A program made the position numbers and the translations under genes. DNA of 64,000 bases from UPXZ01 sp018055865 (lineage in GTDB: Bacteria > Bacteroidota > Bacteroidia > Bacteroidales > Paludibacteraceae): the NCBI GenBank assembly GCA_964292695.1, contig CAXYWB010000002.1, positions 9,734 to 73,733 of the forward strand. The letters run 5' to 3'. This document shows positions 1 to 8,660 of the stretch, piece after piece. The notes under the pieces are model-generated. The model was not told the origin of the DNA and did not search any database. It was given only the letters and a program-made list of their open reading frames with translations. The stretch's first letter is position 1. Every line of letters begins with the position of its first letter.

Positions 1-948
1 TTTGGCGATCTGGTTGTGGATTCGGCTACCACGCTGACGCTGGAGCCGGGATGCCGATTGTACTTTCACAATGGGGCAAGTCTGGTTGTATACGGCAATC
101 TGATAGCCGACGGGACCCGCGAGCTACCGATACTTATGCGCGGTGACCGCACCGACCGGATTTTCGAAGATGTGTCATACAACCTGGTTTCTAATCAGTG
201 GGGTGGCGTGTTGCTGCTAAACAAAGAGGGGATACATTCTTTTAACTATGTGAAAATGAACAGTGGCTATGTGGGAATTTATTTTTCGAACGACGACCGG
301 AATTTCCGCCCGAAACTTGAAATAAACAACTCCAGAATCCACAATTTTCTGAAATACGGATTGGTCGTACAAAACGGGGATGTGTTGGTAACTAACTCCG
401 AAATCTCAAACACAGGAGCCTATTCGGTGTATCTCAATGGCGGTAAACATACCTTTATCCACAGCACCATAGCCAACTATTTTAACAGCACCAACGTCAG
501 GATTCAACCTTCGGGCAAAGAAGGAAATGCTGCAGTGATGATTATGGAGCTCAACAGGATTATTCCGATGGAAACGGTATTTAAGAACTGTATAATTGCC
601 GGTTCGAATTCGAATGAACTGGATATTTTAACCCGTTCTGACGATAATTATCATGGCTCGTTCAGTCATAGTTATATCCGGAAAGTAAAACCGGATCCGG
701 TACCTGCCATGTTTACCAATATAACCTGGTACAATCCGAAAGACACCATTTTCAAAAACACATATTACGATCTTAAAAAATTGCAATACTACAATTTTAT
801 GCCCGATTCAATTTCGCCCGCACGCAACATGGCCGATCCGGATGTAGCAAAGCTGTATCCTACTGACCTCAACGGCAACAGCCGACTGGAGGATAATCAG
901 CCTGACGCAGGAGCGTATGAATGGGTGCCGACGAAAAAGGCCCTCTAA
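1..948 (+). CDS. C-terminal part of a right-handed beta-helix-like surface protein (5' end outside window)
   Basis: The reading frame is open to the left edge, so the true start lies outside; the GTG at 16 is only the first possible codon inside. The visible part is about 315 residues. It shows repeating short strands with Asn and Gly turns (LEPGCRLYFHNGASLVVYGN, later INNSRIHNFLKYGLVVQNGD), the pattern of a parallel beta-helix, and ends in a motif-like tail with DLNGNSRLEDNQPDAGAYEW. Similar Bacteroidetes proteins are usually secreted or lipid-anchored surface proteins of unknown substrate. I infer an extracytoplasmic location, but the signal peptide cannot be seen. Its stop codon lies inside a short palindromic repeat (939-965). 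Confidence 0.7.
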   Translation, partial: FGDLVVDSATTLTLEPGCRLYFHNGASLVVYGNLIADGTRELPILMRGDRTDRIFEDVSYNLVSNQWGGVLLLNKEGIHSFNYVKMNSGYVGIYFSNDDRNFRPKLEINNSRIHNFLKYGLVVQNGDVLVTNSEISNTGAYSVYLNGGKHTFIHSTIANYFNSTNVRIQPSGKEGNAAVMIMELNRIIPMETVFKNCIIAGSNSNELDILTRSDDNYHGSFSHSYIRKVKPDPVPAMFTNITWYNPKDTIFKNTYYDLKKLQYYNFMPDSISPARNMADPDVAKLYPTDLNGNSRLEDNQPDAGAYEWVPTKKAL

Positions 949-965
949 ATCACCCAAAAAGGGTA
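939..965 (-). repeat. Short imperfect palindrome, family copy 1 (reverse)
   Basis: Read on the minus strand it has CCCTTTTTGGG followed by TGATTTAGAGGGCC, matching the other copies at 8626, 19939, 26024, 33232 and 46555. It contains the stop codon of the upstream gene. Confidence 0.55.
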
Positions 966-1029
966 CTACATTGCAGATTCGAGCACCTTAAGACTTAGTT
1001 CGATGTTTTTTTACTAAAAACTGAAAGAT

Positions 1030-2040
1030 ATGAAAAACTCTTACTTATATATTTTATTGCTATTTTTTTCAATTTCAGTTTTGGGTCAAAACAGGGAAAT
1101 GAAGAACTTCAAAATAGTGAGCTACAACGTTGAAAATTATTTCGACGTAGTGGATGATTCACTGACCTCCGACGAAGAATACCTCCCTACCGGCATCAGA
1201 GCCTGGAATAATTCGAAATATACAACTAAACAAACGAATATTGCCAAGGTACTGGCAGCCATCGGCGGCTGGGAGTCTCCAGCCATTGTCGGGCTATGTG
1301 AAATTGAGAGTGAAAAAAGCATGAGAGACCTCACTCTTTACTCTCCGCTTAAAGGACTGGGATACAAATACATTCACCACGAGTCGCCCGATGCACGCGG
1401 TGTTGACGTAGCGCTTATGTATCAGCCGCATCAGTTTAAGCCGTATTGGAATGAAATTATCCGAATTCCCACATTCAAAACCCGGGATATGCTTTACGTA
1501 GCCGGCAGAATGCCCAATGAAGACACTTTGCATGTTTTTGTATGCCATTTTCCTTCGCGGTTAGGCGGCGAACTCGAATCGGAAGACAGGCGAGTGACGG
1601 TAGCCGAAAAACTTCGCCTTAAAGTGGACAGCCTTTTTCAAACCTCAGAAAATCCAAATATTATTATCATGGGCGATTTCAATGACTATCCTTCGAATAG
1701 CAGTATTGTAGAGGTGCTGAAAGCCATGCCTCCATCCGATAATATTCAACCGAAAAATCTGTATAATCTGGCGCATTTGCTGCAAGAAAAAGGAAAAGGC
1801 TCACATAAATTTCAGGGAGAATGGGGAATGCTCGATCAGATGATCGTTTCGGGCCAATTATTGAATCCGCTCAGCAGTATTTCAACGACTCCAAACGATA
1901 TGCAGGTTTTTGAGGCAGATTTTCTACTGGAAAATGACGAAGCATTTCTGGGAAAAAAACCATTCCGAACATACAATGGAATGACTTACCAGGGAGGTTA
2001 TGCTGACCATCTGCCCGTAGTTCTGAATTTGTGGTATTAA
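1030..2040 (+). CDS. Secreted endonuclease/exonuclease/phosphatase family protein
   Basis: 336 residues with an N-terminal signal peptide (about residues 1-20, ending LGQ). The EEP-fold motifs are in order: SYNVENYFD near 31-39, metal-binding Glu in GLCEIES near 88-94, GVDVALMY near 124-131, the catalytic GDFNDYPS near 215-222, and a final ADHLPVVL with the catalytic His near the C-terminus. The family (DNase I/sphingomyelinase/inositol phosphatase fold) hydrolyses phosphodiesters with Mg2+. The substrate cannot be told from sequence; export suggests scavenging of nucleic acid or phosphoesters in the periplasm. It is probably a single-gene unit, separated from the next gene by about 30 bases. 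Confidence 0.88.
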   Translation: MKNSYLYILLLFFSISVLGQNREMKNFKIVSYNVENYFDVVDDSLTSDEEYLPTGIRAWNNSKYTTKQTNIAKVLAAIGGWESPAIVGLCEIESEKSMRDLTLYSPLKGLGYKYIHHESPDARGVDVALMYQPHQFKPYWNEIIRIPTFKTRDMLYVAGRMPNEDTLHVFVCHFPSRLGGELESEDRRVTVAEKLRLKVDSLFQTSENPNIIIMGDFNDYPSNSSIVEVLKAMPPSDNIQPKNLYNLAHLLQEKGKGSHKFQGEWGMLDQMIVSGQLLNPLSSISTTPNDMQVFEADFLLENDEAFLGKKPFRTYNGMTYQGGYADHLPVVLNLWY

Positions 2041-2071
2041 ACATTCCTGTCATTTTTTTTGTTTGAAAAAC

Positions 2072-2797
2072 ATGAATAAAATGAACGAAATACATCCGGA
2101 TACAAAAATAGCCGAGGCGATAACTGATAATCCTTTCCTTATACTATTACTTGAACGGTTTGAAATTTACATTCCGGTTCAGGATATGAATATCAGTCAT
2201 TTATGCAAATCGCACAACATAAACGAAGCTCTTTTTGTAGCATTTATCAACTTGTATAACGGCAGTACATCCATCCCTGAATTAAAACTAAATGATAATG
2301 ACGCTTTAACAATTATCAACTTTCTAAGAGTCTCCCACAGGTATTATTCCGAACAAATATATCCTGAAATCATTGAGCTGATTAATCAAATGAAGCAACT
2401 CAACAATCACAAAGAGATAAAACTGGTATCGGTATTTTTTATGGATTATTTTAAGGAAGTTACTGACCATCTTGATTATGAAAATGATATATTTTATCCC
2501 TACGTGAGAAAGTTAGTCAACCAAATACAAAACAACAAAGAAATTGATATAAACAACGATTACTCAGTTATCCAATACAAAGATCATCACGATGATATTG
2601 AAGAAAAACTGAATGATTTGAAAAATCTGCTTATCAAATACCTTCCGATAAATCAAGATCAGATTGTCCGCCGGAAATTACTTTTTTTACTTTCCGAGCT
2701 CGAATTTGATCTCAAAATTCATTCTGATATTGAGGAACTTATTCTTATTCCACTGACAATGCGATTGGAGAAAAAGCTAAAACAAACAAGACAATGA
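2072..2797 (+). CDS. Hemerythrin HHE domain protein
   Basis: I start at ATG 2072; an in-frame TTG at 2063 and an ATG at 2081 are alternatives. The N-terminal part (about 1-75) resembles the helical domain that precedes HHE domains in ScdA/Ric-type proteins. The second half carries the diiron ligand pattern: His in FLRVSHRYYSE, HLDYEN (HxxxE), KDHHDDIEE, and HSDIEE (HxxxE). Such proteins bind O2, NO or sense iron and redox state, or repair Fe-S clusters; here the role is inferred. Its stop overlaps the next gene's start (ATGA), so it is translationally coupled to a LuxR-type regulator, which suggests a shared sensing pathway. Confidence 0.85.
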   Translation: MNKMNEIHPDTKIAEAITDNPFLILLLERFEIYIPVQDMNISHLCKSHNINEALFVAFINLYNGSTSIPELKLNDNDALTIINFLRVSHRYYSEQIYPEIIELINQMKQLNNHKEIKLVSVFFMDYFKEVTDHLDYENDIFYPYVRKLVNQIQNNKEIDINNDYSVIQYKDHHDDIEEKLNDLKNLLIKYLPINQDQIVRRKLLFLLSELEFDLKIHSDIEELILIPLTMRLEKKLKQTRQ

Positions 2798-3384
2798 AAC
2801 AAATTCATATAGCTGTTTTAGACGATTCATTGGTAGTGCGCGAAGGGCTTGAGGCTGTATTCTCCCGATTCCGGTTTATTCACCGAATATCTCATGCAAC
2901 TTCACTGGAAAAACTCGATAACATGCTTAAAATAAGCTCATATCAGTTTGTATTCATCAATCCGCACTTTTTACAGTCCAACCAAAGCCTTTTTCAGAAG
3001 TTAAAAAATCAACACGATTGCATAAAATGGATTGGAGTGCTTTATGCTCATTTTTCTCCTAATCTGCTTACGAAATTAGATGGAACCATTGATATATTTG
3101 ATTCGCAGGAAGTACTTGCCGGTAAACTGATGAAATGGGTTGAAACCGGGAGTGATGAAAATTCACTACAAAATAAAGATACACTCACCGACAGAGAAAC
3201 AAACGTGCTAAAACTGCTTGCCGAGGGCAAATCAAACAAAGAAATTGCCGACAACCTGAACATCAGTATCAATACAGTAATCACCCACAGAAAAAATATA
3301 TCACAAAAAACAGGCATTAAATCTGTTTCGGGACTTACCATTTACGCTGTAGTTCAAAATCTTATTTCGCTGGATAATTTTTAG
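2794..3384 (+). CDS. LuxR/NarL-type regulator with atypical receiver domain
   Basis: 196 residues. The N-terminal half folds like a receiver domain: VLDDS at about 9-13 supplies the acidic pair. The strand that normally ends in the phosphoacceptor Asp reads VFINPHF, with Asn in that place, and I see no clear conserved Lys near residue 105. The C-terminal half (about 130-196) is a LuxR helix-turn-helix: LTDRETNVLKLLAEGKSNKE, then SINTVITHRKNI. It overlaps the hemerythrin gene by four bases. I infer phosphorylation-independent control, perhaps by the partner protein; the target genes are unknown, though the adjacent porin gene is an obvious candidate. Confidence 0.85.
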   Translation: MKQIHIAVLDDSLVVREGLEAVFSRFRFIHRISHATSLEKLDNMLKISSYQFVFINPHFLQSNQSLFQKLKNQHDCIKWIGVLYAHFSPNLLTKLDGTIDIFDSQEVLAGKLMKWVETGSDENSLQNKDTLTDRETNVLKLLAEGKSNKEIADNLNISINTVITHRKNISQKTGIKSVSGLTIYAVVQNLISLDNF

Positions 3385-3462
3385 GATTTATCCTCATTTC
3401 TGGTGAGTTTCAGATTCCGAAAATCATAATATTTGATTATTTCAGCATATCAGCCTGATGTG

Positions 3463-3470
3463 TAATTTTG
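3463..3470 (+). promoter_or_regulatory. -7 box (TAATTTTG) of the porin gene
   Basis: Matches the Bacteroidetes -7 consensus TAnnTTTG. It sits 26 bases before the ATG at 3497 and downstream of the longer in-frame ATG at 3458, which favours the 3497 start. Confidence 0.5.
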
Positions 3471-3496
3471 CAGAGTATTTGAATCACAATCAAACC

Positions 3497-4648
3497 ATGC
3501 ATAAAATCAAGTATTTTCTTATATTTCACATCTGCCTTCATATCTCCGTTTCAATCCGGGCAAGTCATGACACTATTCCGGTAAAAAACAAGTTTTTAGA
3601 AATTCACGCTACTTATACGGGCGATGCAGTATCAAATGTAGTTGGAGGGAAACAACAAAAAGCTGCTTATCTGGGTATGCTAAACCTGGAAATGGCCTTG
3701 AATACAGAATACGCCGACTGGTGGAAAGGAGGTAATTTTTACGTCAAAGCAACCAATACTCACGGTGCAAGTCCCTCGGCCGACATAATCGGAGATTTGC
3801 AGATTGCATCCAATATTGAGGCAGGCAACCATACATTTCTCCAGGAAGCCTGGTTCAGCCAGTCGGTTTCGAATCTGAGTATTACTGTCGGACTTCAGGA
3901 CCTGAACAAAGAATTCGCTGTAACAGAATACGGCAGTTCATTTTTAAACAGTTCTTTTGGAATAATACCAACCATATCCAACAATCTTAAAGCGCCAATT
4001 TTTCCCTTAACTTCCTTCGGGCTTACATTAAAATGGGAAATAAATAACAGAATAACCTGGCTCAATGCTATTTATGATGGCGAGCCAACTGATTTTACCG
4101 AAAATGCATTCAATTTGAGCTGGCAGTTGCATGAAAATGATGGATTACTTGCCATTTCTGAAATGCAATTCAATGATAACAAACAACTTCCGGGAAGCTA
4201 CAAAATTGGATTATATAACCACAGCCACTATCTGTCAAAACTGATTTTAAAAAATACTCCCGATTCGGTTATGCACAATTCCTGGGGAGCTTTTGCATAC
4301 GCGGATAAAACTTTTTGGAAGAGAAGCAACCGGATTTTTGGCGCATTTGTTCAAACTGGATACGGGTTTTCACCGGATAGCAAATGCAAAATGTATATTG
4401 GAGGAGGATTTAACTACCTCGGGCTGGCTAAAAAAGACGGAAGCGACTTACTTGGATTAGCTATGGCGCATGCAAAACTACAGGGAAATGCACGAAGTGA
4501 AACGTCTCTTGAACTCACCTATCATTTTCCTTTGAATAAATATCTCTACATACAACCTGATATTCAATATATTATAAATCCATCGGGTACTTATCAGAAA
4601 TTAACTGATAGTTTGGTTGGTATAATCCGCATTGGCGCTGCTATTTAA
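3497..4648 (+). CDS. OprB-like carbohydrate porin
   Basis: The start at 3497 gives a proper signal peptide (MHKIKYFLIFHICLHISVSI). The body is a beta-barrel with alternating polar and aromatic residues. It carries OprB-family features: TYTGDAVSNVVGG near the start, NFYVKATNTHGASPS, a LQEAWFSQ strand and GLQDLNKEF. About 383 residues is usual for the family. It should sit in the outer membrane and pass sugars or other small solutes. A -7 promoter box lies just upstream, so it can be transcribed on its own. It ends tail to tail with the next gene, the two stop codons overlapping. Confidence 0.82.
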   Translation: MHKIKYFLIFHICLHISVSIRASHDTIPVKNKFLEIHATYTGDAVSNVVGGKQQKAAYLGMLNLEMALNTEYADWWKGGNFYVKATNTHGASPSADIIGDLQIASNIEAGNHTFLQEAWFSQSVSNLSITVGLQDLNKEFAVTEYGSSFLNSSFGIIPTISNNLKAPIFPLTSFGLTLKWEINNRITWLNAIYDGEPTDFTENAFNLSWQLHENDGLLAISEMQFNDNKQLPGSYKIGLYNHSHYLSKLILKNTPDSVMHNSWGAFAYADKTFWKRSNRIFGAFVQTGYGFSPDSKCKMYIGGGFNYLGLAKKDGSDLLGLAMAHAKLQGNARSETSLELTYHFPLNKYLYIQPDIQYIINPSGTYQKLTDSLVGIIRIGAAI

Positions 4649-5580
4649 TCAAAATCCGGCTCTTCGTAACGCTGCCAGTTTGGTGCCGGTTGCCATTGGT
4701 GTTTCGGTTCGTAATAATTCCAAACCAAACGAGACAACCGTTTGATCAGTTGCCTGCCTTCGTTGTCGGTACTCCACGATGTGTCTTCCTGATTTTTGGT
4801 ATAAACGGCTATCACATAATCGCCATGCGGCGCATTTACCAGTACCACTTCTGATCGTGCAGCGCTCACCATTCCCTGCTTGGAGGCCGTCCTTACTGTT
4901 GGAGGAATCTGACTCAACGCGCGGTCGTCGTAATAAACCGTGCCAAGTACCCGATACATTTCATCACAGGCCGCTGCCGACAGAATTTTACGATTTCTTA
5001 TTTTCACCAAAAGTGTAGCCATTTCGCGAGGTGTGGTTTGTCCCCACCCCATTTTTTTTCGTTCATTCTCTCTGGAGGGTGTTCGTGAATTTACCCGGGT
5101 GAATTTGAATCCCAGGTCATTCATCAATGAGTTGATGGCAGCTCCCGTACCGGCCAAATCCTGCAGCCAGAGGCTTGCACTATTGTCGCTGGTGCATATG
5201 CTCAGCATCTGCACAATGCTCAGAAGTATTTCCGTGCTGTCTTTGAGCGATGCAATCAGCCCTTTGTCACCTTCATAAAGCTGTTTTTTGTCGGAATACA
5301 CAAGCGGTTGGAAATAGTTCAGTTCACCGGTTTCAATCTTGCTGAAAATACCTACCATTATCGGCACTTTGATGGTGCTGGCAGTTGGAAAAAGGGTGTC
5401 GGCATTGACCGAAGCCACTTTACCCGTTTTCAGATTCTCCACATACACTCCGGCTGTACCGCGAAATCCGGTAAGTTCTTTTTCTATCCGTTTTTGCAGT
5501 TTTATTTCTACTTTTTGTGCATAAAAGGCAAAAAAAGATGAAGATAAAAACAGGCAAATAATCCAACAGGTTCTGAGCAT
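4645..5580 (-). CDS. Class A beta-lactamase-like serine hydrolase
   Basis: 311 residues with a signal peptide (about 1-21), so periplasmic. Visible class A motifs: the nucleophile motif STIK in FPTASTIKVP near residue 68, SDN in CTSDNSASL near 130, and SKQG, the counterpart of KTG/KSG, near 233. In an ungapped comparison with the TEM omega loop as I remember it, the position of the deacylating Glu166 is Thr (RTPSRENE) and Glu falls at position 170. It may therefore be a weak hydrolase, a penicillin-binding protein or another serine hydrolase rather than a true resistance enzyme. About 20 bases separate it from the upstream UspA-type gene on the same strand. Confidence 0.8.
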   Translation of the reverse strand: MLRTCWIICLFLSSSFFAFYAQKVEIKLQKRIEKELTGFRGTAGVYVENLKTGKVASVNADTLFPTASTIKVPIMVGIFSKIETGELNYFQPLVYSDKKQLYEGDKGLIASLKDSTEILLSIVQMLSICTSDNSASLWLQDLAGTGAAINSLMNDLGFKFTRVNSRTPSRENERKKMGWGQTTPREMATLLVKIRNRKILSAAACDEMYRVLGTVYYDDRALSQIPPTVRTASKQGMVSAARSEVVLVNAPHGDYVIAVYTKNQEDTSWSTDNEGRQLIKRLSRLVWNYYEPKHQWQPAPNWQRYEEPDFD

Positions 5581-5600
5581 TTTCTTTCGTTCGGTGAATG

Positions 5601-6713
5601 TTAAAAGTGCATGACCAATAGCGGCGTTTCGGTATTAAAAAGCAATTTTGTGGCAATTCCCTGATTGAAAAACCGGAAAAAAAGATTGCGTTTCTTTGTA
5701 TTCAGTGCCACCAGTTCAATTTTTGAAGCTTCGAGAAAAGACTGAATTTGATCCAGATTTTTTTCTTTATCCAGAAATGCGTATTCTGTTTTCAAACGGG
5801 GATAATGGTTGGCAAAATATTCCTTTATTCCGGCAAGCATCACCTCGTCCCACGATTCTTTTTTCTCGGTGGCGTGAATAAATACAAGTTCCAATCCGTC
5901 GGTGTTCAGGAATGAAATAGCTGTATCAATGGCTATCAGGTCTTTTTGGTCGAAATTAGTAAGAAATGCCACTCTGCGGATTTTTTCGGGCAACAAGCTA
6001 ATCCCCAACGATATAGCCATTACAGGCGATTTACATGCTTCGAGAACCTCGGCGGTTACACTTCCTATTAAATTTTCATCTTTATGGTATCTGCTGCGTG
6101 TTCCCATCACTACCAGAGCCGGTAATTCCTTTTTGCAATAAGTAAGAATTTCTTCTTCGGGCACTCCCTCGCGAAGTTCGAAAGTAAAATTAACTTTTGG
6201 GATTTCACCCGCCTCAATCCATCGGTTGACCAGGTTTGTAAGGTTCTCAACATCGGCACTGTTGGACTTCATCAGCCTGCGAAGCATCTCGGTATCGGCC
6301 AGGCTGTATGTGTTTATTTCAGTGTTGTACGAGGATGTGATGGTATAAGCAGGAGCCAGATACGTATGCAGGAAAACAACATCGGCATTTATTTTATGAG
6401 CGTAATAAAATCCGTATGTACACACTTCGTTTATCTGATCGGTAAGTTCAATCGGTATCAGCACATTTCTGCCTTTGAGAGGTTCATTTTTTTTGGCTTC
6501 TTCTTCCCATGCCTTTTCCATTTCTTCAACTATGCTCAGCGCCTGCGGCAAATCGTCTTCTTTAATCCTTACACGTACACCTACAGCCATCTCGGGATGT
6601 TCCAGATTCAGATTGTGAATCATCGTTTCAATTCCGTTTTGCTCAAGTACAGCTTTTATCATCTGAGCCCGCTGATAAGTTCTAATTGCCAGAGTTACCC
6701 ATTTATTACTCAT
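5601..6713 (-). CDS. DUF2007 domain fused to two universal stress (UspA) domains
   Basis: 370 residues, probably cytoplasmic. Residues 1 to about 65 (MSNKWVTLAIRTYQRAQMIK to VEEMEKAW) match the DUF2007 pattern of small putative signal-transducing domains. Residues about 83-215 form a first Usp domain (NVLIPIELTD, ending LPALVVMGTRSR...GSVTAEVLEACKSPVMAI). Residues about 228-370 form a second, more divergent one without a clear ATP loop. Usp proteins bind nucleotides and respond to starvation or stress. The DUF2007 fusion is unusual and a second DUF2007 gene lies at 33678. It may be co-transcribed with the downstream serine hydrolase. Confidence 0.8.
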   Translation of the reverse strand: MSNKWVTLAIRTYQRAQMIKAVLEQNGIETMIHNLNLEHPEMAVGVRVRIKEDDLPQALSIVEEMEKAWEEEAKKNEPLKGRNVLIPIELTDQINEVCTYGFYYAHKINADVVFLHTYLAPAYTITSSYNTEINTYSLADTEMLRRLMKSNSADVENLTNLVNRWIEAGEIPKVNFTFELREGVPEEEILTYCKKELPALVVMGTRSRYHKDENLIGSVTAEVLEACKSPVMAISLGISLLPEKIRRVAFLTNFDQKDLIAIDTAISFLNTDGLELVFIHATEKKESWDEVMLAGIKEYFANHYPRLKTEYAFLDKEKNLDQIQSFLEASKIELVALNTKKRNLFFRFFNQGIATKLLFNTETPLLVMHF

Positions 6714-6807
6714 AATCGTATTTTTTAGGAATTAAACAAATAAAAGTTTCATCTGTAAAAATAACAATTATAAACGAAAGTTAGATTTAAATTTTCATTA
6801 AAAACAC

Positions 6808-6815
6808 TATATTTG
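6808..6815 (+). promoter_or_regulatory. -7 box (TATATTTG)
   Basis: Exact TAnnTTTG match 45 bases before the gene at 6860. No good TTTG was found at the expected -33 distance. Confidence 0.45.
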
Positions 6816-6859
6816 CATACTATTTTTTTCACTACAAACAACATTAAAACTTTATTGAC

Positions 6860-7276
6860 ATGAAAAAAGCAATTTGGATTATCATTCTTGTTGTTCTGGG
6901 CGCTCTCTCCGGATATATTTACTACAAATATTTTTTTGTTTTCGGCGAAGGAGTAAAAGCCGGTGAACTTAATTATATGGTTCGGAAAGGGGTTGTTTTC
7001 AAAACTTACGAAGGTAAACTCATTCAGTCCGGATTCCGCTCATCGTCAGGCAAAACTCCCGGTACAGGCATCCAGTCATACGAATTTGAATTTTCTGTAG
7101 TGAATAAATCCATTGCAGACTCGCTTATGCTTTGCAGCGGTCAGGATATGGAGCTTCACTACAAAGAATACAAGGGAGCGCTTCCCTGGAGAGGTTTCAG
7201 CCGCTACATTGTGGATAAAATCATCTCAATAGATGAAAGCAGGTATCCAAAAACTCAGATTTCTCCGGGGAATTGA
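6860..7276 (+). CDS. Conserved Bacteroidetes protein with N-terminal membrane anchor
   Basis: 138 residues: one transmembrane helix (about 5-22, IWIIILVVLGALSGYIYY) and a soluble domain facing the periplasm. The conserved-looking core is GVVFKTYEGKLIQSGF followed by FEFSVVNKS and LHYKEYKGALPWRGFSRY. Homologues in this phylum are sometimes labelled 6-phosphogluconate dehydrogenase, but no dehydrogenase motif is present. The function is unknown. It lies between a divergent stress gene and galK with its own -7 box, so linkage to galactose use is not shown. Confidence 0.75.
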   Translation: MKKAIWIIILVVLGALSGYIYYKYFFVFGEGVKAGELNYMVRKGVVFKTYEGKLIQSGFRSSSGKTPGTGIQSYEFEFSVVNKSIADSLMLCSGQDMELHYKEYKGALPWRGFSRYIVDKIISIDESRYPKTQISPGN

Positions 7277-7366
7277 TGGAATAAAAAAAAAATTTTCCGA
7301 ATGCAGAAAACAACAAATGTTTAGCTGCTCACAAATCGCATTATTCATTATTAAATTTAATACAAT

Positions 7367-8530
7367 ATGGAAGTTTCTGAATTAAAAATTGCTTTTAAAG
7401 AAGCCTACGGCAAAGACGCTGATGCCGTATATTTCGCACCCGGACGTGTGAACCTGATTGGTGAGCACACCGATTACAACGGTGGATTTGTATTCCCCTG
7501 TGCTTTGAGTTTCGGTACCTACTTGCTGCTTCGCAAAAACGGCGAAAAATTCGTACAGTTCCGTTCTATCAATATGCCCGAAGTAGTAAAAATTCCTCTG
7601 GACAAACTCACCGAACGCCTTGAAAACAATTCATGGGCTAATTATCCGCTTGGCGTTTTTGCTCAATACGTAAAACGCGGTTATGCTGTGAATGAAGGTT
7701 TTGATATGCTCATTTGGGGCAATGTACCCAACGGAGCCGGACTTTCATCATCTGCAGCACTCGAAACTGTAACAGCTTATGCGCTGAACGACCAACTCGA
7801 AACATCACTGGACCGTACGGAAATGGCCAAAATCGGTCAGAAAGCCGAACATGAATTTGCACTGGTTAATTGCGGCATTATGGATCAGTTTGCAAGCGCA
7901 CAAGGCAAAAAAGACCATGCTATTTTCCTCAATTGCGATACACTTGATTTTGAACTTGTTCCGGTAAAACTGGAAGGTGTGAAAGTGGTCATTTCCAACA
8001 CACACAGCCCTCACAAGCTGGATTCCGGCGCATACAACTCCCGCGTGGCTCAATGTCATCTTGCAGTTGAGCAAATCAATAATGTTCGCCCCATTAAATA
8101 CCTGGCAGAACTGACCGAAGAAGAATTCAAAAAAGTGGAACACGCCATTACCGACGAGGTAGCCCACAAACGTGCACGCCACGTGGTAGGCGAAGTTCAA
8201 CGCACGACCGATGCTGTGAAAGCCCTGAAAGCAGGCGATTTAAAGCTATTCGGCGAACTGATGAACGCATCACACGTTTCGCTGCGCGATGACTACGAAG
8301 TGACCGGCCCCGAACTGGATACCATGGCCGAAGAAGCCTGGAAAATTGACGGCGTAATAGGCTCACGCATGACAGGCGGTGGATTTGGCGGATGTACCGT
8401 TTCGCTGGTAAAAGATGAAGCCATCGATACATTCATCGAAAAAGTAGGTGCTGCTTACGAAAAGAAAATAGGCATCAAACCCGATTTCTACATAGCCGAA
8501 ATAGGTGATGGAGCGAAAAGAGTGGAGTAA
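7367..8530 (+). CDS. galK: Galactokinase
   Basis: 387 residues, full length for a GHMP kinase. It phosphorylates galactose at C1 with ATP in the Leloir pathway. Motifs in order: the galactokinase signature GRVNLIGEHTDYNGG near 27-41, the ATP-binding PNGAGLSSSAALE near 123-135, the catalytic Asp region GIMDQFASAQGKKDH near 170, and the C-terminal GSRMTGGGFGGCTVSLV near 337-353. It is followed by an aldose epimerase gene in the same direction, forming a short galactose set. No galT, galE or sugar permease is adjacent. Confidence 0.96.
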   Translation: MEVSELKIAFKEAYGKDADAVYFAPGRVNLIGEHTDYNGGFVFPCALSFGTYLLLRKNGEKFVQFRSINMPEVVKIPLDKLTERLENNSWANYPLGVFAQYVKRGYAVNEGFDMLIWGNVPNGAGLSSSAALETVTAYALNDQLETSLDRTEMAKIGQKAEHEFALVNCGIMDQFASAQGKKDHAIFLNCDTLDFELVPVKLEGVKVVISNTHSPHKLDSGAYNSRVAQCHLAVEQINNVRPIKYLAELTEEEFKKVEHAITDEVAHKRARHVVGEVQRTTDAVKALKAGDLKLFGELMNASHVSLRDDYEVTGPELDTMAEEAWKIDGVIGSRMTGGGFGGCTVSLVKDEAIDTFIEKVGAAYEKKIGIKPDFYIAEIGDGAKRVE

Positions 8531-8545
8531 AATATTGCCCAATGG

Positions 8546-8654
8546 TCTCCTGACGGGGGGAATTAAAGCGTAAATTTACACATTTAAGCCTTTTATCAAA
8601 TTTAATAACTTTCAAAACACCAACTCTTATCCCCCTCAGTGGGATAGGAGGCTG
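8546..8654 (+). repeat. Short palindromic repeats before galM: full copy 8626-8654 and a partial copy 8546-8564
   Basis: The full copy reads TTATCCCCCTCAGTGGGATA then GGAGGCTG, with TATCCC/GGGATA able to pair. It ends six bases before the galM ATG. The partial copy (CTCCTGACGGGGGGAATT) shares its left half only. The orientation is forward with respect to galM. Confidence 0.55.
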
Positions 8655-8660
8655 ATAACT

